From NCBI RefSeq assembly GCF_001685395.1, contig NZ_CP014167.1:2299501-2363500 (forward strand): 64,000 nt of DNA, in the 5' to 3' direction. Source of the stretch: Paenibacillus yonginensis. GTDB lineage: Bacteria; Bacillota; Bacilli; Paenibacillales; Paenibacillaceae. Position 1 is the stretch's first letter. The number at the start of each line of letters is the position of its first letter. A model generated the notes under the pieces. The model ran no database searches, was not told the origin of the DNA, and saw only the letters and a list, made by a program, of their open reading frames with translations. Shown piece by piece: positions 9,707-16,836 of the stretch. Both the position numbers and the translations under genes were made by a program.

Positions 9707-11473
9707 ATGGCACTTGACGGCATTGTAACCCGCGCTATCGTGCAGGAGCTTCAGGCCTGCATCGGCGCACGCATTAATAAAATTCACCAGCCCTCCGATA
9801 ACGATATTGTCATGCATTTAAGAACGAGAAACGGCAATCAGCGTCTGCTGCTGTCGGCCAATCCGACCTATCCGCGGGTGCATTTCACTGAAGCTTCATT
9901 CATGAATCCGCAGGAGGCCCCGATGTTCTGCATGCTGCTGCGCAAACACTGCGAAGGCGGCGTAATCGAGCAGGTTAGCCAGGTTGGCATGGAGCGGATT
10001 ATCCACCTGGATCTCAGACAGAGGGACGAGCTTGGCGACACCTCTCGAAAAAGAATCATCATAGAGCTGATGGGCAGACACAGCAACCTGATTCTGGTCG
10101 ATCCCGCTACAGGCACGCAGCTGGACGGCATTCACCACGTCACCCCGTCGATCAGCAGCTACCGCGTGGTCATGCCCGGCTTCGCGTATACCGAGCCGCC
10201 CCAGCAGAACAAACTGAACCCGCTGGAAACGGACAAAACCCGGTTTCTGGAGCTGCTTCAAAGCGCAGCTGAACCTGCGGAGCCTCAGTGGCTGGTCGAG
10301 GCATTCAGCGGCTTAAGCCCGCTGCTAGCCCAGGAGCTTCTCATCCGGGCCGCGCAGGCTCGACAGGCTGATCCCGGAGGAAGCGAAGCGGCAGATGCGT
10401 TTGAGCAGAGCTTGTGGAACGCTTTTTCAGAGGTGATGGAACAGATTCGGAGCGGCCGATTCGAGCCGACTTCGGGGGATAATGCCAAAGGCAAAAGCAT
10501 CTTCTCGGCTGTGGACCTCACGATCATCAAGCCGGACACGAAACGCAGCTACGAAACGATCAGCCTTTGCATGGAGGATTATTACGGCGACAAGGCCGAG
10601 CGGGACACGGTCAAGCAGAAGGTCGGCGACCTGCTGCGGTTCCTGCAGAACGAGCGGAGCAAAAACATCAAAAAGCTGTCCAATCTGCAGAAGGACCTGG
10701 ATGATGCCGAGGATGCCGAGAAATACAAAGTCTGGGGCGAGCTGCTGCTGCCTTCGCTGCATTTGATTACCAAAGGCCAAACCGAGGTCGAGCTCGTCAA
10801 TTATTACGATGAAGAACAGGGAATGATCCGCGTTCCGCTGGATCCCCTCCTGACGCCTTCGGAGAATGCGCAGCGTTATTTCAAGAAGTACAACAAGTTC
10901 AAGAACAGTCTCGCCGTCATCGACGAGCAGCTCAAGAAAACCCATGAGGAAATCGCTTATATGGACGAGCTGCTGCAGCAGCTGGCTTTTGCCAGCATGA
11001 ATGATATTGAAGAAATTCGCGAGGAGCTGACCACCCAAGGTTATTTGCGTGATCGGGGGCGGAAGAACGGGAAGAAGAAGAAAAAGGATCATCGGCCGAC
11101 CCTGCATGTCTATACTTCTTCCGAAGGCATCGAAATGGTCGTCGGCAAAAACAATCTGCAGAACGAATACATCACCAACCGGCTGGGAACGCCGAACGAC
11201 ACCTGGCTCCATACCAAGGATATCCCCGGCTCCCATGTGCTGATCCGCGCGCACTCCTTCTCGGACGCCACGCTGGAGGAAGCTGCGCAGCTTGCGGCTT
11301 ATTTCAGCCAGGCCAAAGAGTCCAGCAGCGTCCCGGTTGACTGCACGCTGATTCGTCACGTCAGAAAACCCAGCGGCGCCAAACCAGGTTTCGTCATTTA
11401 CGACCATCAGCGCACCCTGTTTGTTACGCCGGATGAGCAGCTTGTCAAATCTCTGCCAAACACGATTAAATAA
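9707..11473 (+). CDS. rqcH: RqcH (NFACT family) ribosome quality control factor
   Basis: RqcH is the bacterial Rqc2/NEMF homologue. It binds stalled 50S-peptidyl-tRNA complexes and recruits tRNA-Ala to add alanine tails. The 588-residue protein has the NFACT-N domain at the start (MALDGIVTRAIVQEL, then IMGRHSN-like LMGRHSNLILVD around residue 130). A central coiled-coil region with KNIKKLSNLQKDLDDAEDAEKY follows at about 320, and the C-terminal NFACT-R domain is seen in GRNN-type VVGKNNLQNEYITNRLG, then DTWLHTKDIPGSHVLIR. Older names are FbpA and YloA. It has an intrinsic terminator 35 bp downstream and diverges from yloB. Confidence 0.93.
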   Translation: MALDGIVTRAIVQELQACIGARINKIHQPSDNDIVMHLRTRNGNQRLLLSANPTYPRVHFTEASFMNPQEAPMFCMLLRKHCEGGVIEQVSQVGMERIIHLDLRQRDELGDTSRKRIIIELMGRHSNLILVDPATGTQLDGIHHVTPSISSYRVVMPGFAYTEPPQQNKLNPLETDKTRFLELLQSAAEPAEPQWLVEAFSGLSPLLAQELLIRAAQARQADPGGSEAADAFEQSLWNAFSEVMEQIRSGRFEPTSGDNAKGKSIFSAVDLTIIKPDTKRSYETISLCMEDYYGDKAERDTVKQKVGDLLRFLQNERSKNIKKLSNLQKDLDDAEDAEKYKVWGELLLPSLHLITKGQTEVELVNYYDEEQGMIRVPLDPLLTPSENAQRYFKKYNKFKNSLAVIDEQLKKTHEEIAYMDELLQQLAFASMNDIEEIREELTTQGYLRDRGRKNGKKKKKDHRPTLHVYTSSEGIEMVVGKNNLQNEYITNRLGTPNDTWLHTKDIPGSHVLIRAHSFSDATLEEAAQLAAYFSQAKESSSVPVDCTLIRHVRKPSGAKPGFVIYDHQRTLFVTPDEQLVKSLPNTIK

Positions 11474-11507
11474 CCCGACAAACTAAAAGTCTTCTGAAAA
11501 TAAACGA

Positions 11508-11547
11508 GAGCAGCCGCTGCCGGTCCCCCGGCTTTCGGCTGCTCTTT
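11508..11547 (+). terminator. Intrinsic terminator of rqcH
   Basis: A 9-bp stem GAGCAGCCG/CGGCTGCTC with an internal GC-rich loop is followed by TTTCCGTTGTT. It sits between the convergent rqcH and LOV-GGDEF-EAL genes. Confidence 0.8.
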
Positions 11548-11559
11548 CCGTTGTTAGGT

Positions 11560-13302
11560 TCAGGTTTCGGCAATCAAACCTTTGTCCATGCTGTCTTTGA
11601 ACATTTGCTCCATAGCCGCGCGGTTTAACGGACGGCTGTAATAATAACCCTGAATAAGGTCACAGCCGCTGCCGGCCAGAAATTCCAGCTGGGACTTCGA
11701 CTCTACGCCTTCGGCCAGCACGGTGAGGCCAAACGATTTGCCAAGCTGGATGATTGATACCAGCAGCGTGCTGTCCTGGGCCGACAGCGGCGTCTCTTGA
11801 ACAAACGACTTGTCAATTTTTAAGATGTCGACGGGCAGCGTTTTTAAATAATGGATAGAGGAATAACCGGTCCCAAAATCGTCGATGGAGATTTTTATCC
11901 CCAGGCTTCTAAGCCTCTCCAGCTTCTCTTTGATCACGACCGGATCATTCAGCATCGTCTCCGTCACTTCCAGCTCCAGGTAACACGGTTCCAGTCCGGA
12001 ATCCCGCAACGCGTTCTCCACAACGTCTATGAACTGCGGATGTCTGAACTGCACGGCTGACACGTTCACAGAAATCGTGACCTTCGGATAACCTTCATCC
12101 TGCCACTGCTTGGCTACCCGGCAGCTTTCCCGAAGCACCCATTCCCCGAGTCTTATAATAAAACCATTCTCTTCCGCTATCGGAATAAACTCCATCGGCG
12201 GCACCATCCCCTGATCCGGGTCGTTCCATCGCAGCAGCACTTCCAGACCCGCCAAAGAAGGGGTTGAACGGATGCTGCCTTTAGGCTGAAAATATAATTC
12301 AAATTCTTGGTGTTCTAATGCTTTGGGTAATTTCTTCTCGATTTCAATGCGTTTATGTATTTCATCCAGCAGGGAATATTGGAACCATTGAGGTTCGCCC
12401 ACGCCTGCCTGCTTGCTTTTCTTCAGGGCCAGATCGGCATAATTCAGCAGCATTGGCCCTTCCTCCCCATGCTCCGGATACATGCTGATGCCAGAGCTGA
12501 AGCTGAGGCGGACTTCTTCATTTCTTATAAAATAAGGCTTGTGCAGCCCTTCTGCCAGCATAAGCGCCTGATTATGAATCGTGTAACGGGAGCAGTCCTG
12601 CGATTTCAACAGCACGATAAAATCATCCGCGAAGCTTCTGCACAAAATGCCGTCATCACCGATCAGCCGTTTCATCCGCTCTGCGGCTTCCAGCAGCAGG
12701 CTGTCACCTGCTTTGTCCCCGTAGCTTTCATTCAGGTACCGGAAACGGTCGATATTGATGCGAATAATGGCACAGTGATGCCCTTCCTGCAATTCACGCT
12801 CCAGCTCCAATTTAAAGCGGCTCATGTTCAGAAGTCCGGTCAGCGGGTCAAAAAAAGCCAGTTCCCGCATACGCAAGGAAGACTTCTCCCGCTCTTCAAC
12901 CTCCTGAGTCATATCAAACTGCAGACCGATAAAATAAAGCAGTTCTCCGGATTCTCCGAACACCGGACTGATCGTTAATTGATTCCAGAAATAGCTTCCA
13001 TCCTTGCGGTAATTCTTGAGCGTGACCGTCTCGGCCCGCTGTTCAAGCTGTGCTTGCTTAACAATTTTTAGCGCCTCTTCATTGGTGTCGGGCCCTTGAA
13101 GGCAGCGGCAGTTGCGCATCAGTATTTCTTCCGCTTCGAACCCCGTCATACGGGTGAATCCCTGATTGACGTAAATAACCGGATTATCAGGGAGGTTGGG
13201 ATTCGTAATAATCAAGCCGATCCCCATTCTTTCTAGGGCTTTCATAAATTCCGAAGCCGTCAGAATAGCCCCGGGATCCTCAAGATGCAAATGATCGTCC
13301 AA
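11560..13302 (-). CDS. LOV-GGDEF-EAL protein, probable blue-light-responsive c-di-GMP phosphodiesterase
   Basis: A 580-residue three-domain signalling protein. The N-terminal PAS domain is a LOV photosensor: ITNPNLPDNPVIYVNQGFTRMTG is followed by NCRCLQGPDT (residues 64-73) with the flavin-adduct Cys65, then NYRKDGSYFWN. The usual motif is NCRFLQ, so Phe is Cys here. The middle GGDEF domain is degenerate (FADDF), so it is unlikely to make c-di-GMP. The EAL domain reads EVL but keeps the SVNVS, ELEVTE, IDDFGTGYSS, LKIDKSF, AEGVES and QGYYYSRP catalytic set, so hydrolysis is expected. The start is the TTG at 13302, preceded by AAAGGAGGTG, which lies inside the end of the PHP gene only two bases away; translation is coupled. 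An upstream extension to 13440 lacks family similarity. Confidence 0.85.
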   Translation of the reverse strand: MDDHLHLEDPGAILTASEFMKALERMGIGLIITNPNLPDNPVIYVNQGFTRMTGFEAEEILMRNCRCLQGPDTNEEALKIVKQAQLEQRAETVTLKNYRKDGSYFWNQLTISPVFGESGELLYFIGLQFDMTQEVEEREKSSLRMRELAFFDPLTGLLNMSRFKLELERELQEGHHCAIIRINIDRFRYLNESYGDKAGDSLLLEAAERMKRLIGDDGILCRSFADDFIVLLKSQDCSRYTIHNQALMLAEGLHKPYFIRNEEVRLSFSSGISMYPEHGEEGPMLLNYADLALKKSKQAGVGEPQWFQYSLLDEIHKRIEIEKKLPKALEHQEFELYFQPKGSIRSTPSLAGLEVLLRWNDPDQGMVPPMEFIPIAEENGFIIRLGEWVLRESCRVAKQWQDEGYPKVTISVNVSAVQFRHPQFIDVVENALRDSGLEPCYLELEVTETMLNDPVVIKEKLERLRSLGIKISIDDFGTGYSSIHYLKTLPVDILKIDKSFVQETPLSAQDSTLLVSIIQLGKSFGLTVLAEGVESKSQLEFLAGSGCDLIQGYYYSRPLNRAAMEQMFKDSMDKGLIAET

Positions 13303-13304
13303 CG

Positions 13305-14153
13305 CTACACCTCCTTTAATAATTGAACAACTCGCATGGATACGGTCCGGCTGCCGAGCTCCCCGTGAAAGGCAGTCCCATTCCGGCTGCCGTGGAAATC
13401 GGAGCCCCCAGTCGGAATAAGGCCATAATGAGCTGCCCATTCCCCGTATCTGCGTTCATCCTCCGGTGAATGATCCGAATGGAAAACTTCGATTCCGGAA
13501 GGTCTTCCGCTCTCCAAAATGGATTGAACCAGGGCATCCTGGCCGTAAATGCCGGGGTGCGCAATCACCGGAGCACCTCCTGCTTCCCGAATCCAAGCAA
13601 AAGCCTCCTGCGGCGTAATTCTCGGCACGTTGGCATAAGCCGCGGCACCTTCCGCCAGATAACGGTCGAAAGCGTCGCGGATGTCCGCTGCATAACCTTT
13701 GGCTACCAAAGCTGCGGCCAGATGAGGACGCCCCAGGCTTTCCCCTTCCTGAAGCTTCCGTCCCAGCCCCTGCAAAACCTCCTTCAGGCTGAGAGGGATG
13801 CCAAGTTGGTTCAACTTCTCCAGAATCGCCTCATTCCGCCGCTCCCTTGCGTTCCGGAGTTCTCTCAGACGCCGCTTCAGCACCGGATCCTGATGATTCA
13901 GAAAATACCCCAGCACATGAATGTCCGTGTCCTCCGCCCCGGTACTGATCTCTATGCCCGGAACCACCATAATCCCCAGCTTCTCCCCGGCTTCCAGAGC
14001 TTCATCTACTCCGGCCACCGTATCGTGGTCTGTAATGGCGATAGCGGATAATCCTTTGTCCCTGGCCATTTGGACATTGTCCGCGGGCGAATTCAGCCCG
14101 TCAGAAGCAGTAGTGTGTGTATGCAGATCTGCTTGTCCCAGCTGGTGATTCAT
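13305..14153 (-). CDS. PHP domain phosphoesterase (TrpH/YciV type)
   Basis: This 282-residue protein is a PHP-fold metal-dependent phosphoesterase. The relatives E. coli YciV (RNase AM) and Chromobacterium Cv1693 act on nucleoside 3',5'-bisphosphates and short RNA 5' ends. Metal ligands are visible in DLHTHTTASDG (residues 9-19), ITDHDT (about 41), VPGIEIS (about 64), VIAHPG (about 195) and GGSDFHG (about 255). Its ATG abuts the LysR stop codon directly (TAA-ATG) and its own end carries the Shine-Dalgarno sequence for the LOV protein, so LysR-PHP-LOV form one operon. The physiological substrate here is not shown. Confidence 0.87.
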   Translation of the reverse strand: MNHQLGQADLHTHTTASDGLNSPADNVQMARDKGLSAIAITDHDTVAGVDEALEAGEKLGIMVVPGIEISTGAEDTDIHVLGYFLNHQDPVLKRRLRELRNARERRNEAILEKLNQLGIPLSLKEVLQGLGRKLQEGESLGRPHLAAALVAKGYAADIRDAFDRYLAEGAAAYANVPRITPQEAFAWIREAGGAPVIAHPGIYGQDALVQSILESGRPSGIEVFHSDHSPEDERRYGEWAAHYGLIPTGGSDFHGSRNGTAFHGELGSRTVSMRVVQLLKEV

Positions 14154-15071
14154 TTAGGCTCCTCCTTGATCCTCAGCCATAGGCTGTTTTATAAAGTTTA
14201 GAAAAGTTACGGCCGAAATTGGCAGCAAGGTTGACTTCAAATGGATGGAGAAGAACCTCCGCTTGAACGAAGCGTTTCGGATCGGAATCATCCGCAGCAG
14301 CCCTAAAGCAAGCTCATGTTTGATCGAGGACGGCGACAGCATCGTAATGCCAAATCCCGCCTCTACCGCTGATTTTACCGCACCGGTGCTGCCGAGTTCC
14401 ATCACTACGTTTAAATCTGCGGCTCCTACTCCCCGCCGATGCAATTCCTCCTCCATCACCTGCCGGGTGCCCGAGCCTTTTTCACGCAGTACAAATGGAT
14501 ATTTGACCACCTGCTCCAAGTCGACCCCCTCCTGAACATCCAGCTTATGCCCAGCCGGAACGACCAGCTTCAATTCGTCCTCCATGACCGGCTCGATTTG
14601 AATATCAGGATGGTCGACCGGAGCCTCAACCAGGCCGAACATAAGCTGGTGCTGCAGAATATAATCTACAATTTGCGAAGTATTCATAACCTTCAGCATA
14701 ATTTGAATATGCGGATATTGATGGCCAAAAGGACCCAGCAGCCGTGGAAGCACATATTCGCCGATCGTCAAGCTGGCGCCAAGCTGCAGCCGTCCTTCCA
14801 GCTGATGAGTAAAGCGGGACATTGCATCTTCGGTCTCCCTCATCAATTCCAGGCTGCGAACCGCAAAAGGCAGCAGCGTCTGCCCAGCTTCCGTCAGCTC
14901 AATGCCCCTCGTTGAACGAATGAGCAGCTTGCATCCGAAGTGATCCTCCAATGACTGCATCTGCATCGTAACCGCCGGCTGGGTCATGTGGAGCGCCTGC
15001 GCGGCCGCAGAGAAGCTTCCAAGCTTGGCCACATTATAAAAAATATGAAGCTGATGATAGTTAAGCGCCAT
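14154..15071 (-). CDS. LysR family transcriptional regulator (CysL/CbbR-like)
   Basis: A 305-residue LysR-type regulator with an N-terminal winged helix-turn-helix. The segment NYHQLHIFYNVAKLGSFSAAAQAL and MTQPAVTMQMQSLEDHFG at residues 4-46 is canonical. A periplasmic-binding-protein-like sensor domain covers about 90-295, with VVKYPFVLREKGSGTRQVMEE typical of the CysL/YwfM/CbbR branch. The effector cannot be read from sequence. Unusually for the family, no divergently transcribed target is adjacent; the next upstream gene is on the same strand beyond a terminator. It heads the LysR-PHP-LOV operon and so may control its own downstream genes. Confidence 0.9.
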   Translation of the reverse strand: MALNYHQLHIFYNVAKLGSFSAAAQALHMTQPAVTMQMQSLEDHFGCKLLIRSTRGIELTEAGQTLLPFAVRSLELMRETEDAMSRFTHQLEGRLQLGASLTIGEYVLPRLLGPFGHQYPHIQIMLKVMNTSQIVDYILQHQLMFGLVEAPVDHPDIQIEPVMEDELKLVVPAGHKLDVQEGVDLEQVVKYPFVLREKGSGTRQVMEEELHRRGVGAADLNVVMELGSTGAVKSAVEAGFGITMLSPSSIKHELALGLLRMIPIRNASFKRRFFSIHLKSTLLPISAVTFLNFIKQPMAEDQGGA

Positions 15072-15183
15072 TCCCCATCAATTCCTTCCTCTCCCTTACA
15101 ATACCATGATGTGGCAGCCCTTTAAAACCGTTCTTTACCATTTTGGCGCAGCCGGAGCCCGTCTCCCTCCATAACTCCGCTAC

Positions 15184-15220
15184 CAAAAAAAAGCATGCTC
15201 CGGCTTCACCGGGGCATGCT
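15184..15220 (-). terminator. Intrinsic terminator of the 15237-15680 gene
   Basis: On the minus strand AGCATGCCCCGG pairs with CCGGAGCATGCT (one G-U) and is followed by eight T. It separates the upstream unknown gene from the LysR gene. Confidence 0.88.
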
Positions 15221-15236
15221 GGAATAATCCGAACCT

Positions 15237-15680
15237 CTATTTCCGTTTGCGGCCGTTCTTTAACAGCGTCGTTCTCCTGGAGTGCCGCAGCCAGGAATAA
15301 TAGGTTTTCAAATCTCTCAGTTCCATCGTCTCCGACATTCTGCCCAGGAAGGTAACCAGGATCATTTTATAAAGCGGCTGGCCGAGCAAATCCGTCTCTC
15401 CCTGCAGCCCGGTAAATTCCGCAACGAATACCAGATCCTGATCAATCAGGTATACATCCTCTTCATTGCGGTAATATTTCGTAATCCGCCCCTGCTTCAG
15501 GCATTCCCACAAAAAAGTCGCAATCGCATCCGTTTGCAAAACAGCCGAACTTACCCGTTCCTTGTAACGTAGTGCCGCATGATGGGTAACCACAATATCG
15601 GCAACCTTGTAATCGCCAAGGGCAATATAGAAAGATTCATACGTATTCCAACGCTGGGTAGCTCTATCCTTCACGGCCAT
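15237..15680 (-). CDS. Conserved hypothetical protein, 147 residues
   Basis: I do not recognise this gene with certainty. It codes for a basic, soluble protein without signal peptide or membrane segments. The centre (about residues 33-45, THHAALRYKERV) has a His-x(4)-Arg-x-x-Arg pattern reminiscent of DUF4258/RelE-fold proteins, but the rest does not follow. The C-terminus is strongly basic (RHSRRTTLLKNGRKRK), which would suit nucleic acid binding. The start ATG at 15680 is preceded by GGAAGGGAGG. A strong terminator follows the gene and no partner antitoxin-like gene adjoins, so it appears monocistronic. Confidence 0.75.
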   Translation of the reverse strand: MAVKDRATQRWNTYESFYIALGDYKVADIVVTHHAALRYKERVSSAVLQTDAIATFLWECLKQGRITKYYRNEEDVYLIDQDLVFVAEFTGLQGETDLLGQPLYKMILVTFLGRMSETMELRDLKTYYSWLRHSRRTTLLKNGRKRK

Positions 15681-15841
15681 CCTCCCTTCCTGGAGTTTCC
15701 CGATCTAGTTCTTTTTGACTGAGTATTTATTCCCATAATAGTATAATATCCCGTTTTGATGCGCAAGTCTTATGCAGCTCTCTCTTTGTCTGAAATCTAT
15801 TAACCAATTTGTCGGAATATTCCTTCTGGCTGAAGGGAAAA

Positions 15842-15876
15842 TAAAAAAAGAAGGAGCGGCACAAAGCCACCCCTTC
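15842..15876 (-). terminator. Intrinsic terminator of ylbF-ylbG
   Basis: On the minus strand GAAGGGGTGGC pairs with GCCGCTCCTTC (two G-U pairs) and is followed by TTTTTTTA. It lies 36 bp after the ylbG stop. Confidence 0.75.
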
Positions 15877-15912
15877 CTTAACAAGATAGAACAAACTTAT
15901 ACGTGAGAGACG

Positions 15913-16176
15913 CTACAGCCCGTAATACTGGGTCTTGTCTGGCACGTTTTTGTTGTATTCGGTTTTGATCTCGTTGCGATAAGATCGTTCGATCTTGCGT
16001 ACGTAGGATAACTTGCGGACATTCTTCATAATATCCTCCGCACGATCGGCATTAACATACATGACGACATAATGCATTCTTCTGGACAAATACAAAACAT
16101 TGCCGTATTTATCCAGATTTCTGGCCGCCTTCAAATCACTGACCCAAATAATAAATCCTGTCCGTTCCGGAAACAT
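15913..16176 (-). CDS. ylbG: YlbG family protein (DUF2129)
   Basis: This 87-residue protein belongs to the YlbG/DUF2129 family of small cytoplasmic Firmicute proteins of unknown function. Family features are the opening ERTGFIIWVSDLKAARNL, the KYGNVLYLSRRMHYVVMYVN block and the VRKIERSYRNEIKTEY segment near residue 60. It follows ylbF by 42 bp on the same strand, the same order as in B. subtilis, and ends at a terminator. No catalytic residues are evident. The start ATG at 16176 follows a GGGGGAAG stretch. Confidence 0.9.
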   Translation of the reverse strand: MFPERTGFIIWVSDLKAARNLDKYGNVLYLSRRMHYVVMYVNADRAEDIMKNVRKLSYVRKIERSYRNEIKTEYNKNVPDKTQYYGL

Positions 16177-16218
16177 GTCCGCCGCTTCCCCCGCTTTCTG
16201 ATATAATCCGTACGATCC

Positions 16219-16659
16219 TTAGCCGCCGCAGCCGCAAGAACTGCCTCCGCCACAGCCGCCCTTCGGATTTGCGTCGTTGCTCGGCACCTTGATGGTTTGA
16301 GAGACGGAGTAAGCAATCATCTCCGACATCTCATGCAGCATATCGTCCAGTTCTTTCTCGGAAAGCTTGAATCTTCTTACCGCCTCGAACTGTTCCAGCT
16401 CCCTCTCTACTTCAGCCACCTTGTCTTTGGCTTCATGATAGTTGGGATGGAAATGACCGAAACGCTGGGTCTCCTCGAACAGCTCTTTTTTGGAAGCCAG
16501 CTTGCGAACGCAGCTTTGAATTTCCGCGTCGTTCTCGATCATCCGTTTCCAGTATAAGTAGTCGGTCACACAAACCGAATGGTTGATCATATCGCCCAAT
16601 TCATAGGCGTATGTCAGCAGCTGGGCCATATCGACCGTTCGCAATTCAGATACGCTCAT
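16219..16659 (-). CDS. ylbF: YlbF/YmcA family protein (RicF-like) with Cys-rich tail
   Basis: A YlbF-family protein of about 146 residues. In B. subtilis YlbF (RicF) joins YmcA and YaaT in a complex that supports RNase Y-dependent mRNA maturation, competence, sporulation and biofilm formation, and carries Fe-S clusters. The body is helical and the segment KDKVAEVERELEQFE is a likely coiled coil. The tail GGCGGGSSCGCGG at the C-terminus supplies three cysteines that could be cluster ligands. The ATG at 16659 (MSVSELRTVDM) has GAGATG seven bases upstream; an ATG two codons earlier (16665) is also possible. ylbG follows on the same strand. Confidence 0.88.
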   Translation of the reverse strand: MSVSELRTVDMAQLLTYAYELGDMINHSVCVTDYLYWKRMIENDAEIQSCVRKLASKKELFEETQRFGHFHPNYHEAKDKVAEVERELEQFEAVRRFKLSEKELDDMLHEMSEMIAYSVSQTIKVPSNDANPKGGCGGGSSCGCGG

Positions 16660-16836
16660 GAACATTCATCTCTATTCTCTAGAAGTTCCACCTTTGTTAT
16701 TTCCATTGGTAGACTTTTTCATCATAACATAAACATGCCCCGAGCAGAAGATCAAATCAACTTTTGGGTCTGCTGGAGGGAGCTTACAGGTGAAACTCCG
16801 GAGCAGCCAGGCTTGCAGAGGCTTGCAGATGTCACC

